This document shows, piece by piece, positions 44,353 to 53,928 of a stretch of DNA of 64,000 bases. Location: positions 1 to 64,000 of the forward strand of contig JAJJXM010000093.1 in assembly GCA_024516155.1 (NCBI GenBank), in the 5' to 3' direction. The notes under the pieces were generated by a model. It was not told the origin of the DNA. It saw nothing but the letters and a program-made list of their open reading frames with translations, and did no database searches. Position 1 is the first letter of the stretch. Each line of letters starts with the position of its first letter. A program made the position numbers and the translations under genes. This stretch comes from Pyronema omphalodes (Eukaryota; Ascomycota; Pezizomycetes; Pezizales; Pyronemataceae).

Positions 44353-46335
44353 GGTTTGTTTGTTTGTTTGTTCTCTCATTACTTGTTTGCAACCCGAAGG
44401 TTATGACAAGGGACAGATAAATACAAAAGAGAAGAAGAAAGAAATGTAAAAGCAAAAACCCAGTCTCCACCTCTACCAGTCTCCTCCTCTTGATCGTTGT
44501 GGTTGTGGGGTCTGTCCCCACTGTTACTACGGGGGTTTCTTGTCCAAGCGCGTCTGCTGTTCCAGTGCCCTGCTTGCACAGAGGCCGCCTCGCCGGGCTC
44601 CTCCCTTTCCTCCTCCCTTCCCCTCCCATTTTTAACCATTTTTCCTCCTTTATTTCCTCCACAAAGCAAAAACGAACCAAAGCAAAGTTAAACAGCCGCC
44701 GGGCCACCCGTGCCCCCACTCTCCTCTCCTCTCTCACCTCCTCCGCCGGTGTCTCCTGACTCTTTGCCCTTTGGGACACCCGGGCCCGCCCTGCCCCTCT
44801 TCTCCTCCCCTCTCTCCCCTTCTCCTTCCTTCTTCCTCAGCCTTCTCACTGCTCCCCCTCGCCTCTCTCCCCTTCTTGTCAGTGGTGTTGTCAGTCCAAA
44901 ATTGCCATTCCCAAGCACAATTTGGACGTTGATGCCTCCGCTCTTGACGACTTCTGCCCAAGTCTTCTTTGCAGAGGAGGTTGTCGTTCTGGGTTGGTGG
45001 GTATTCTTTCCCCGGCCACCATTCTTTGTTGTAGGGGTCTTGCTGGGTGTCGCTGCCGTAGGTGTCGTCTCCTTCGCTTTCTGCTTCTTCCTCTGTGTAG
45101 CCTTTGCCTCCACAGTCTTCCATCCGTCGGTCTCAGCAGGGGCAGTGCTTGGGGCGTCGGTCAGAGGTGTGTCCTGAGCAGATGGACTGTCAGGGTGAGG
45201 TTCCGGTGTCGCTTCGGTCGACGTGATCGCGAGGAGAGGTAGGGGGGACATAGGCTTGAGGGCATCAAGCTTGTCCTGGGCGGCGGTAGTCGCATGTTTC
45301 GAGTGCATCAGGCTTCGCACCGGTGATGCCGCTCTCGGTTTGTGGTTTACCGGTCTTCTGTTTGTCGGTGAGGTGGGTTCGGTGTTCTGGTCGCTTCCCC
45401 TTCGCTTTCTCTCGCCAGGAGGGTAGCGAACAGCGTCCAGGACATCCTGAATGTCATGTTGGACGACGGACAGTTGCATAGTCATCTCTTCCATCGCTGA
45501 GGAAGAGGCCGTGAGGTTCGGTGAGGGGGGCGCCGAAATGACTTGTTGCTGTTCGTCGATTTTCTTCGTCAGGGCGTCCACAGCAGCCTTGAGAGCTGCT
45601 GTTTCTGCCTGTGTAGAGTCGTATGCTGCGCGCAGCTTCGTGTTTTCGCTGGTCAGAATGTGGAATTTTGTCATCATGACATCGAATCTGTGGCGCATCT
45701 CATCGCTGTTGTTGCGTATGGTGTCATCGAGGGTATTGAAGCAACGCTGTGTGTCCTGGTGGATCTGTTGTATCCCCAGGAAGCTGGCTCCAGTGAATTC
45801 GGCGTAGTTGTCTATAAACAGTTGATCTAGGGTGGCATAGTTGTCGTCAACTGCGACTGCATCATTAATTGCAGATACCATTATGCGACGGTAGTTACTA
45901 AACCGGCTGTGTTCAGTTGTCGCCTGTTGCTGCGATGTTGAAGCCGAAGGAACTGGTGATCGTGCCAAGACCACGCTCTGGAAGGGCTTTCCAGCGAAGT
46001 TTCCATCAACTTCATCAACTTTTCCATCTCTTCCATCCAGAGTAGGAGTAGATCCATCATGAGGAAGGTCGGCTAGAACATTGTACGCATTTTCGGACCG
46101 TTTCGATCGTCGGGCGGTGTTCTGTCGTTGTTTTGGCGACATTTCGTGAGGTGGGGTAAGCCAAAACTCGTGAAAACTCTGATTTTGCGACAAAAGTCAA
46201 CAAAAACAACGTAGAATTCCCTGAAAATTCAGAGAATAACGTAATAGAGGTCTGCGAATCCGAATCCGATGAGAAAACCGGGGCTTTCGGTGCTCGTTGT
46301 TGAGAATGCAGGGGGGGGGGTCGCCGTTGCCGTGT
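44353..46335 (-). mobile_element. N element copy 3, L-C-type 3' end
   Basis: The minus-strand copy is complete: C-run start motif (about 46300-46335), leader, one ORF, short 3'UTR with the AAATAAAGG core, hairpin at 44382-44410 and (CAAA)n tail at 44353-44372. The 3' region is nearly identical to the L-C end at 42.8-43.1 kb. It is about 2.0 kb long. No target duplication is found. Confidence 0.85.
44688..46142 (-). CDS. N-element gag-like protein (484 aa from first ATG)
   Basis: I do not recognise a characterised family. The first ATG is at 46142 (MSPKQRQNTARRSKRSE); the frame is open 17 codons upstream. It has a basic N-terminus, a Ser/Pro-poor middle, and a heptad-like helical segment around residues 166-200 (ENTKLRAAYDSTQAETAALK, KKIDEQQQ). 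A second amphipathic helix follows (MEEMTMQLSVVQHDIQDVL), then a basic nuclear-signal-like ERKRRG and a KKTWAEVVKSGG motif like the AEVV stretch of LINE ORF1 proteins. The C-terminus is Arg/Gly/Glu-rich and is encoded by the purine-rich 3' region. There are no zinc knuckles and no EN or RT. It may coat the element RNA; that is inference. Confidence 0.7.
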   Translation of the reverse strand: MSPKQRQNTARRSKRSENAYNVLADLPHDGSTPTLDGRDGKVDEVDGNFAGKPFQSVVLARSPVPSASTSQQQATTEHSRFSNYRRIMVSAINDAVAVDDNYATLDQLFIDNYAEFTGASFLGIQQIHQDTQRCFNTLDDTIRNNSDEMRHRFDVMMTKFHILTSENTKLRAAYDSTQAETAALKAAVDALTKKIDEQQQVISAPPSPNLTASSSAMEEMTMQLSVVQHDIQDVLDAVRYPPGERKRRGSDQNTEPTSPTNRRPVNHKPRAASPVRSLMHSKHATTAAQDKLDALKPMSPLPLLAITSTEATPEPHPDSPSAQDTPLTDAPSTAPAETDGWKTVEAKATQRKKQKAKETTPTAATPSKTPTTKNGGRGKNTHQPRTTTSSAKKTWAEVVKSGGINVQIVLGNGNFGLTTPLTRRGERRGGAVRRLRKKEGEGERGEEKRGRAGPGVPKGKESGDTGGGGERGEESGGTGGPAAV

Positions 46336-46554
46336 GGTGTGTACTCCTCTTGAGTACAGGTAAGCAACACAACTCTTCTTCTTGTTCTTCGGCTCTAACT
46401 GTACTAGTATGGGCACAGGCAATACTTCTCGTATACGGGATGTCCCTGCGGCGTAGCCTTTTGATCTGGGTTTTTGTTGTTGAAGGTAGGGTTAGGGGTA
46501 TAGGTATTGGGTGGAACGGGGTATGGGAAATTCAGGAGGGGGAAGTAACGTTCA
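46336..46554. other. Unassigned 219 bp between N and L-A
   Basis: It starts near GTGTACTCCTCTTGAGTACAGG (containing a short inverted repeat GTACTC/GAGTAC) and ends at ACTAGAG before L-A 3'UTR homology begins. It matches nothing else in the window that I could see. No ORF is supported. Confidence 0.4.
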
Positions 46555-47196
46555 CTAGAGACCCCCAAGTCTCGTTGTGCTTTTGTTCGTCAAGCGTTGT
46601 CTGTTCCAGGAGCCCTGTACGCTCGGAGGCCACCTCGCCGGGTCGTTCCCCCATTTCCTCCACCCTCCCCCTCCCTTTTTTAACCGTTTTTCCACCTTTA
46701 TTTCCTCCACAAAGCAAAAACAAACAAGCAAAAAGAAAAGAAAAGAAGATATAACTCCCCCGGGTCAACGCCCCCCCATCGCACCTCTCTCCCCTGTGCC
46801 ACTACCCTACTCGACGTCCCTCCCCTCGCCCTTCACCACGCTCCTCCCTCTCGGCTCGCCAGCCATCCATCGTCCCACTCCGTCCACTTCTCTCCACGTC
46901 ACCATCTCGTACTCGCCTCATTCGTGCTCCTCCCGTCCGTCTCCACCGCGTCTCTCCTCTCCCTCGACTCCTCGCCTCACTTTCATTCCCGTTTCAAAAA
47001 AAAGAAAAAACACAATACTCCATTCTCCACAACAACCACGCCTCCGCTCTCCCAGTCTCCCGTCTCCACTCTCTCCTCGTCATCGTCCGCTTCCTCCATC
47101 TCCCCTCTCCCTCGTCTCTCTCTCCGCTCTCGCCTCCCGCTTCTCCCTCCCTCCGTCCTCCTCCTACTTCTTTTTATTATTATTATTTTTTTTTTT

Positions 47197-50100
47197 TTAA
47201 TTATTAGAGGTAACCGCGTGCTCGTCCGTCAGGTCCAGCAGCGTCCCCCAGTCTGTTGTCAGCGTAGCAGATGTGTCCTCCTCAGCGGGGAGTTTACTTA
47301 ACCTTGCGTGAGCCCACTCCGCAGTCGCTATCTTGGTCTCTGAGATCATAGCGGACAGTGCTTTGGTTCCGGCGGTGGTATGTAAGATTGTCGGTAGTGT
47401 GAGGTGTCGTCGTCGAGGGATTTTCAGTGTACGTCGTAGTTCGGTCCGTTGGGAAGTGAAGTAGGGGCACGAGAGAATGAGATGTTTGGGGGATTGCGGA
47501 GGGTGAAGGGGGCATGAGCACGAGCGGGAGGGGTATTGGGCGGTGGGGGGATGAGCAAGGCAGTCCAAAAAATAACCGTGTCCGGTTCGCAATCCCAAGA
47601 TTGCGGTTGATAGTTTGCGTGGTAGGGCCGTGTAGGCATGGTCGAGGCGTCGACGGTGTGGGGCGTCGTATGTTTTAAGTTTCGGCGCGGAGGAGTACCA
47701 GGTCGTCCAGTCTTGGATGTATTGATCGTGAATCTGTCGGCGTATCCAGGACAGGGAGACCGGTAGCGAAGAGGGGGGAGTTAGGGTGGTTGCAGTTTTG
47801 GCGAGGAGGTCGGCTTGGTCGTTCCCGGGTATATCGGTATGTCCTGGGACCCAATGTAAGGTGACGGATGTGTCTCTGGAACGGAGGGAGGAGGCGATGT
47901 CGTGTATAGCGCGGGCGAGCTCTTGGCCCGGACCATATGTTGTGCGGGAGGCGCGGAGGATGGCCGCCTGGTTGTCTGTAAAGACGTGTATCTGGCGGCG
48001 TCGGAGGTGGTTGTGGGAGATGATTTTGTAGCACATCTCGAGGCAGTCGTGAATTGCTCGTAGCTCGGCGTCGAACACTTCCGTGGTCGTGCCCATGGGG
48101 ATGGATTCGTTGACTTGACGGGGGAAACCTGAGGTGATGCAGTATCCGGCGCCTGTTTTTCCTTCGAGTTGGGAGCCGTCTGTATAGGCGATAATGTTGG
48201 TTTTGTCGTCACTCAGGTCGCGGATCAGCGAGAGGTGTTCGACGGCGGCTTCGGGTTTGGGGAGGGAGGATATCTTTATTCGTAGGGGTGAGCTTATCCA
48301 CGGGGTGGGGTTTGGGTGTGCCGTGTCCTCGATTACGTCGTCTGGTAATATCCACTGACCGACGGAGCGGAGCATGCGAACGAGGCGCGAGGGGGCTTTC
48401 TGGGTGGTGTTCCAGGGGTAGTCATATTCGGACGGGTCGCATATGGAGGTGGGGAAGTGGTTGGGCACGGGGAAGGAGGAAGGGCAGCGTCTAACTACGG
48501 GGTGGGAAGGGGGGAGGGAGAGGAGGCGGAGAACGTATTTGCGGCTGCGGCGTTGAAGGCGAACTGCGACGGGGGGTATGGCGGCTTCGTTGTGTAGGGC
48601 CACTATGGGGGTCGATGTGAATGCGTTTAGTATGCGGCGTAGGGCGGAGTTTTGTTGCGTTTGTAGTGTGCTGGCCAGTCCTTTTTGTCCATTCCACCAG
48701 ATCTCAGAGCCAAAATCGGACCTGGAGGTTACACACGCTTGATAAAGTGTACGGGTCGCTGAGGGGGACAGACCTGTTTCGTGACGTACCAAACTTCGGA
48801 GGGCGTTGAGGGACCTAGCGGCGGCCGTCAGTCTTATTTTTACATGTTGGGAGAAGGAAAGTTTGCGATCAAAATGTATGCCAATCCACCGGACCACGTC
48901 CTTGCTGCCTCCTTGGGTCCCAGGGGTGACTATGGTGCCGTTAGGTAAGCGCACGTTTGTTGCTTCGCTGTGTTCGTCGAGTCGCGACTTATGGCAGTGC
49001 AGCATCTCCGATTTGGAATCGTCGAATGCTACCGCGTTTGTCTGCGCCCAGTCAAATGCGGTGCGAGCCGCTGCTTCCAGGGCGCGCGCATTTTGTTCTC
49101 TCGTTCGTCCATGGGCCACCAAGGCAACGTCGTCTATATAGCTAGGGGTCCACAGGGTCGGGTGTTCGGATTGTAAGGCGTCAAAGAGGGGGCGAAGGTA
49201 TATGAGGAAGAGTATTGGCGACGCGGGGGATCCCTGGGGAATGCCGGTTTGAATTGGACGCTGTGAATCTGTTCTGCCGTCAAATGATAGGGCGGTTGTA
49301 CGGTCACTTAAGAATGAGGAACACCACGATATTACCGCCTGTGGGCAGCCGAGTGAGTGCATAGTTGCCAGTAATCTGGCGGAGGAGACGTTATCGAAAG
49401 CTCCTCGTACATCTAAAAACAGGGCAGACGTCACGAAGCGATTTCCCGCGTTAACTTCAACCTCATGGGTCAGTGCCATCGCGGCGTCAATTGCCGAGCG
49501 TTTTGGGCGCCCGCCAATCTGGTCCTTATGCAGGATGTCGTGCGACTCCGCCATAAGGCTGAGCCGGGTCGCCATGAGTTTTTCTAACACCTTGCCCAAG
49601 CAGTTGAGTAAGGCGATCGGGCGGTATGCCTTTATGGCGCTATAGTCCGGTTTGTTTGGTTTAGGTATCACCACCGTCGTGGCCTCTCGCCAGCTCCGCG
49701 GATGATATCCTTTCGTTCCTAAGGTTGAGTACAGGGCGTTGAAAACTTTGGGGACTGCATCGTACGCCTTCCTAAGGCACGCGAACATGATGGAGTCCGG
49801 GCCGGGGGCTTTCTTGGGGGAGGATGTTGTGATAGCGGTACGAATTTCTTCGGGGGTGAATGTTTTCCAGGGGAGTTGGGGGTTGGGTCGTGAGGTGCGT
49901 GTGGGGGGGGCAGCTGGGGGGGGAGGGAATAACGCTTGAAAGGCCTCTACCTTACTGTCGAAGTCGACGCATACCTTCTCCATTCCTCCTACCTGTGTCT
50001 TGATCGGTGGTGTCAATTGAGCGCGGCGCGGGTTTGTATATCGGAAGGCCGCCCATATGTCTGGTCCTTCCACCGCGGCTAAGTATTCCTTCCACATGGA

Positions 50101-51198
50101 GTCCTTTGCATGTCGGACTTTCCTGTAGTGGGCGTTTCGAGACTGTTTGTATTCGGCGAGGTGTTGGGGAAGGCGGGTCTGTTTCCATCTCCTCCTGGCC
50201 CGGGTCATGTCTTTACGTGTCAGGCGTACCTCCTCCGTCCACCATCTCTTCGACCGCGGGGTTGGGGTGAGGGTAGGTGTTGATATCGTGGCGGCGGTTT
50301 GGATAGAGTCGCGAAGGAGGGCAGCCCATTCGTCGAGGTTCTCGGCGGAGGGGTTGGCTCGGAGGTGGGACCACCGGGGGTAGGAGGCTTCGGTGAGGCG
50401 TTGTAATTCTTCGGTGAAGGTCTCCCAGTCCGTCTTGCGCCAGTTTAGTCGTGTAGTGTCTCCGGCGGTGTTGTGGTGGTCTGGGTGTAAGGAGTCGATT
50501 TGGAAACGGATCACCTCGTGGTCCGATCCCGTGGCAATGCCGTCGTCAATGGCCCAAGAAGAAATTTCCCTTGCCATCGCCGGGGCTGCCAGGGTCAGGT
50601 CGAGGACCGAAGAGCCGGATCCGTCTCGATAGTGGTAAGTAGGAACGTCCGGGACGTTTATCAGTTGCCAGTGATGGTCTTCCATCAGTTCCACCAGCAC
50701 GTCTGCTCTCGCTGGTCTGCGTGCGTGGGAGTTCCACAGAGGGTGATGGGCATTGAGGTCCCCTGTGATCACGCAACGGTGGGGGAGAGTGAGGGGGGTA
50801 AGGGAGCGGGGGACGGTATATAATTTTGTTTGGGGGTCTTTTTCATTATAGATATTTAGGAGGTAAAAGGAGGGAATGAGTGTGGTGCTAACCTCGAGTA
50901 CCTGGAGGTCAGGATCTCCGCTGACGTCCCGTCTTGGTGTGACTCGAACATGTGGGTTGAGGCGAGAGATATATGCAGCAGTGCGATTGACTTTGTGGTG
51001 GCTGCGAGGGGGAAGTAACAAAAGGAAATCTGGATGTGTGATTGCGTACCGGGGATCTTTAACGTTAATCTCTTGTACCAGCAATATGTCTATTTTGGAT
51101 CCTGCTGAGTTCAGCAGTGTTGTTAGTGCGGTGGCACTGCGATTCGTGTTATGTGACACGATGCGAAGGGTCGCCGCTGATGAGTCGTATCTATTCAT
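47197..51198 (-). CDS. L-A ORF2, intact endonuclease / reverse transcriptase / RNase H (1,333 aa)
   Basis: The protein nicks DNA, primes cDNA synthesis from the nick and degrades the RNA strand. The start ATG 51198 lies in the ORF1 stop overlap ATGAATAG. The EN (APE) domain, about residues 10-235, has N17, E43 (VQEINVKDP), GDLN 146-149 and SDH 225-227. RT follows SKKAPGPDS with VVIPKPNKPDYS, motif A D596 (FLDVRGAFDN), motif B GIPQGSPASP and motif C Y687-I-D-D (SYIDDVALV). RNase H has D1007 (YTDGSQ), E1045 (FDAELRAIHD), D1075 (FTDNQAA) and D1130 in HWVPGHTDIPGNDQAD. The C-terminus has CSCPLHPPQSPKH..LSC. All expected catalytic residues are present. Length and order fit I/Tad-like LINEs. Confidence 0.95.
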   Translation of the reverse strand: MNRYDSSAATLRIVSHNTNRSATALTTLLNSAGSKIDILLVQEINVKDPRYAITHPDFLLLLPPRSHHKVNRTAAYISRLNPHVRVTPRRDVSGDPDLQVLEVSTTLIPSFYLLNIYNEKDPQTKLYTVPRSLTPLTLPHRCVITGDLNAHHPLWNSHARRPARADVLVELMEDHHWQLINVPDVPTYHYRDGSGSSVLDLTLAAPAMAREISSWAIDDGIATGSDHEVIRFQIDSLHPDHHNTAGDTTRLNWRKTDWETFTEELQRLTEASYPRWSHLRANPSAENLDEWAALLRDSIQTAATISTPTLTPTPRSKRWWTEEVRLTRKDMTRARRRWKQTRLPQHLAEYKQSRNAHYRKVRHAKDSMWKEYLAAVEGPDIWAAFRYTNPRRAQLTPPIKTQVGGMEKVCVDFDSKVEAFQALFPPPPAAPPTRTSRPNPQLPWKTFTPEEIRTAITTSSPKKAPGPDSIMFACLRKAYDAVPKVFNALYSTLGTKGYHPRSWREATTVVIPKPNKPDYSAIKAYRPIALLNCLGKVLEKLMATRLSLMAESHDILHKDQIGGRPKRSAIDAAMALTHEVEVNAGNRFVTSALFLDVRGAFDNVSSARLLATMHSLGCPQAVISWCSSFLSDRTTALSFDGRTDSQRPIQTGIPQGSPASPILFLIYLRPLFDALQSEHPTLWTPSYIDDVALVAHGRTREQNARALEAAARTAFDWAQTNAVAFDDSKSEMLHCHKSRLDEHSEATNVRLPNGTIVTPGTQGGSKDVVRWIGIHFDRKLSFSQHVKIRLTAAARSLNALRSLVRHETGLSPSATRTLYQACVTSRSDFGSEIWWNGQKGLASTLQTQQNSALRRILNAFTSTPIVALHNEAAIPPVAVRLQRRSRKYVLRLLSLPPSHPVVRRCPSSFPVPNHFPTSICDPSEYDYPWNTTQKAPSRLVRMLRSVGQWILPDDVIEDTAHPNPTPWISSPLRIKISSLPKPEAAVEHLSLIRDLSDDKTNIIAYTDGSQLEGKTGAGYCITSGFPRQVNESIPMGTTTEVFDAELRAIHDCLEMCYKIISHNHLRRRQIHVFTDNQAAILRASRTTYGPGQELARAIHDIASSLRSRDTSVTLHWVPGHTDIPGNDQADLLAKTATTLTPPSSLPVSLSWIRRQIHDQYIQDWTTWYSSAPKLKTYDAPHRRRLDHAYTALPRKLSTAILGLRTGHGYFLDCLAHPPTAQYPSRSCSCPLHPPQSPKHLILSCPYFTSQRTELRRTLKIPRRRHLTLPTILHTTAGTKALSAMISETKIATAEWAHARLSKLPAEEDTSATLTTDWGTLLDLTDEHAVTSNN
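51191..51198 (-). promoter_or_regulatory. ORF1 stop / ORF2 start overlap (8 nt)
   Basis: The ATGAATAG arrangement puts the ORF2 ATG 5 nt upstream of the ORF1 TAG in another frame. It is identical at 5780-5787, 12751-12758 and 33966-33973. L-B has ATGTCTAA at 21386-21393. This geometry suits termination-reinitiation translation of ORF2. Confidence 0.75.
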
Positions 51199-53102
51199 CA
51201 GCGGTCATGGTGGTGTCGGCGATGGGGTTTATTTCGGAGGGGATGGCGTCTAGGGGTGTTGTCTCCGGGCGAGTCTTCTGCCAGGCTTCCCTGACGACGT
51301 TCACTTTGACGGGGCAGCGGGTGCTGTATGCGGCGTGGTGGACGTCTGTGAAGCCAGCGGCGACACAATTGGCACACTTGTAGAGGGTGTGTTGACATTT
51401 GCGGCCCTGGATTGTGGGGCACTGGCTGCATTGGTGATATTCAGTGGGGTGAGGGGCGGCGCATATCGCGCAAGCGGGGCCATTGTCAGCTGGGCAGATT
51501 GCATGATGATGTCCAAATTTCTGGCACCTGCGGCATTGGTCAATGGAACGGGCGGTGAAGAATTCTGTCACCTTGCGTTGTTCGAATAATACTGTCACCT
51601 TTGTTCTCTTAAGGAGGTTGTATTCCTCGCTGGACTTCAGTGCGATCATCACACTGGAGGCGGTCTTACCAACACGCTTGTCCGGGTGAGAGATGTACCT
51701 TGGGGGTTGTGTCAGGCGTGCTTTGTGGTTCGTCTCGATTTCTTGCTGCAATTTTTGCATACCCTCGGCGGTGTCCTCGTAGTAGTCCGTGGGGATTCCG
51801 TGGACTGCCAGCTTATACCATTTTTCGTTAAGTCGGGGGGGCAAGAGGTTCGGGTGGACTGTGCAGGCAGCGTCGTGGATAACAGAGAGGTGGGGGGTGA
51901 GATCGGTAATGGATGTGTTCGGGGAGGGGGTAAGCATGAGGCTTCCGTTGATATTTTTCCTAACCGTCATGATGTTTCCTTCCACCTTCGCCTTGTGTAG
52001 GGCTTCGTTGACAGCTAATCCAATGGCGATCTTAGAGCTATCGGGCAGGGCACGGGGGTCAGGGCAGGGGATCACAATGTCTTGGACGCGGGGGGAGTTC
52101 TTGCGTTGGGGGTTGGGTTTGGTGGTCTTAGGGGGGGGTCGTTGATGGGGCAGCGGCTTTCTCTTTGAACAGCTTGACGGACGAGGGTATTGGTCCTTGC
52201 CACGGTTCGTTCGCCTGGGGTGGGGGAGGGGGTAGGTGAGGGGGAGGAGGGAGCTCGTCCTTCCGGAGTTCAGCTTCGGCGTTCAAGCACCTCTGCTTCC
52301 AGTACTCGGCTTCGCTGAGGCGGGGGGCATGTTTGGAGGGTAAGTCGAGAGGGGCGTCAACGGGCTGGGTATCGGGGCTGGTGGTCTCGAGGGGGGTGGG
52401 GGATGCGGAGACGGGGGTGGGGGACACGGCGGTAGCTGTTCCTTTCGGTAGGAGGGACGGGGCGAGGAGTTGGACGGCATCGTAGATGGATTGGAGGAGG
52501 GACTGGTTCTTGTTGATTGTCTTGAACGCTTTGTTGATTCTGTCATTCGTTGTCTGGTCGGCGTGACGAAACATGTCCGCGGTGGTGGCAAGATTGTGGT
52601 GGAGGCCGTCGATGGATTGAGCGAGGTCGGCGTTGCTGGGAGGTGTGGCGTTAATCGGAGCGATGTCGGGGTGGAGTCGTTTGACGAGTGCAGGAACGGG
52701 GGTGGAGTCTTCGGCGATATGGGTGATAGTATGGGCAGTGGAGGCGGCGGGGCGTTTTTTCTGTTTTCCGGTGGTTTGTTGGATGGAGTATTTGGGGTCA
52801 TTGTTGCTCAGTTGATCGGGGGTGTCGGAGTTTTCAGGGAGGGGTTTTTTGTTGTGGGGTGTTTTGGGTGGGGCGTTGGTGGTGTTGCGAGAAGTTGGCG
52901 TTGGGGAGCTGTCTCGGGGAGACGCGTCGTCGTCGCTGGAATCCTCGCTGACGTCAGAGCACGTGTCTACGTGCATCTCAACGTCGGACGCGTCGGACTC
53001 GTGCGGCTCTGCGTTAGCGCGTTTTTCTTTCGCGAGCGCTCGAGGGGGCGCTTTGTCGGGGGGGAGGGGCTGTTTCTCAACAGTGGAGGATCGGGTGGGC
53101 AT
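51191..53102 (-). pseudogene. L-A ORF1, one frameshift from open
   Basis: The N-terminal frame (53102-52128) starts MPTRSSTVEKQPLPPDK, is acidic (DTCSDVSEDSSDDDAS), and has a helical LAQSIDGLHHNLATT part and a Pro-rich linker with EAEYWKQRCLNAEAELRK. The second frame (52075-51191) has VIPCPDPRALPDSSKIAIG, MTVRKNINGSLMLTPSPN, LNEKWYKLAVHGIPTDYYED and three knuckles (CRRCQKFGHHHAIC, CAICAAPHPTEYH, CANCVAAGFTDVHH). The two join across the homopolymer at 52131-52138. This is either a real inactivating slip or a base-calling error. ORF1 ends TAG overlapping the ORF2 ATG. Confidence 0.85.
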
Positions 53103-53404
53103 CGGAAGTTCGGAACAAGTTGTTTCTGCGGTAGCGACAAGGAATCCGCGATTGAAATGATGGTTGTTGATGTGGGTGGAGGGTGGTGTTGATGGAACCG
53201 GTTCGCGGGGCTTTTCTCAGGGGCCCGAAAACTCTTTTTCGATGAAAACTCAACCAAAAAGAGAGGGCCTGATCTGGAAATGCTGCGAATAGGTAATTCG
53301 GGGCTGCCGAACAATAATCCGCGATAAAATCTTGCGATTTCGGCGTGGTTGTTGAAAAGGCAGGGGGGGGGTCGCTCTTTGCTGGGTGCGAGTCACGGGT
53401 ACTT

Positions 53405-53519
53405 CGAGACTGGGTTTTTGCTTTTACATTTCTTTCTTCTTCTCTTTTGTATTTATCTGTCCCTTGTCATAACCTTCGGGTTGCAAACAAGTAATGAGAG
53501 AACAAACAAACAAACAAAC
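53405..53519 (+). mobile_element. (CAAA)n LINE 3' end, 115 bp, plus strand
   Basis: It matches the last 115 bp of L-C and of the N copies with L-C-type tails. Hairpin 53463-53491 has outer stem CTTGT/ACAAG, inner AACC/GGTT and loop TTCG. The tail AACAAACAAACAAACAAAC follows. It directly abuts an inverted piece of gypsy-2 gag and is a likely inversion breakpoint. Confidence 0.85.
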
Positions 53520-53913
53520 TGACTTTCTTGATGTCTTCGTCGAACTTGTTCGGTTTGCAATTAGACTTGAGTTCGCAATGGGTGATGAATGAGCGGAGCT
53601 TGGATCGTTCCCCATAATATAACTCGGGGTCCTCGACTTTTGGATTGCTGGACGCGGGAGGGTGGTATTATTGTTGTAATAGGATCTCGAGTTGCTCCAT
53701 GGTCATCTGGACGGGGGTCAGACCTGGAGGAGGGTGTCCTTAGGGTGTCGTCATGGCGGAGGCTGTTCGTTCCGCGGTTTCGGGGGTCTGTGGTCATGAG
53801 GGGTGTGGCTTTGAGTTCAAATGGATCCAGGGTCTTGTCGGGTTCCCATGTTTTCTGTTGAGGTTCTTTTTCAACCTTCGGCGTTCGTTGTGTTGGGTAC
53901 CTTGGGGTCAGGA
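53520..53913 (-). pseudogene. gypsy-2 gag N-terminal part, inverted relative to the rest
   Basis: The minus strand reads a gag start (MTMEQLEILLQQ, then a stop) followed by ELYYGERSKLRSFITHCEL and KPNKFDEDIKKV, typical of the retrotransposon gag core. The next residues (SYTSARCRGNAWAWI) are found on the plus strand at 57945. The junction bases TGACTTTCTT (53520-53529) are the reverse complement of AAGAAAGTCA at 57940-57949, the target duplication of N copy 5. Confidence 0.75.
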
Positions 53914-53928
53914 CGCAATCTAATGTTA
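53914..53928. repeat. Target-site duplication (left), 15 bp, of N copy 4
   Basis: CGCAATCTAATGTTA is repeated exactly at 55921-55935 on the other side of the N element. Confidence 0.9.

Larger units (their letters stand above)
46555..53388 (-). mobile_element. L-A LINE copy 5, best preserved, extreme 3' end missing
   Basis: The minus-strand element runs from the C-run 5' end (about 53388) through ORF1, an intact ORF2 and a 3'UTR. It stops at 46555, about 130 bp short of the usual hairpin and tail (compare 53929-54090). It is about 6.83 kb long. ORF2 is fully open, and ORF1 differs from open by one position in a G8/C8 run. Confidence 0.9.

Noticed and set aside
46532..47200. Plus-strand Pro/Ser-rich ORFs in LINE 3'UTRs (also 17.0, 26.6, 38.2 and 62.6 kb)
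   Set aside because: They are frames on the pyrimidine strand of the purine tract, recur with every copy and have no homology.
53520..53913. Host gene exon
   Set aside because: It reads as retrotransposon gag continuous with the sequence at 57.9 kb.
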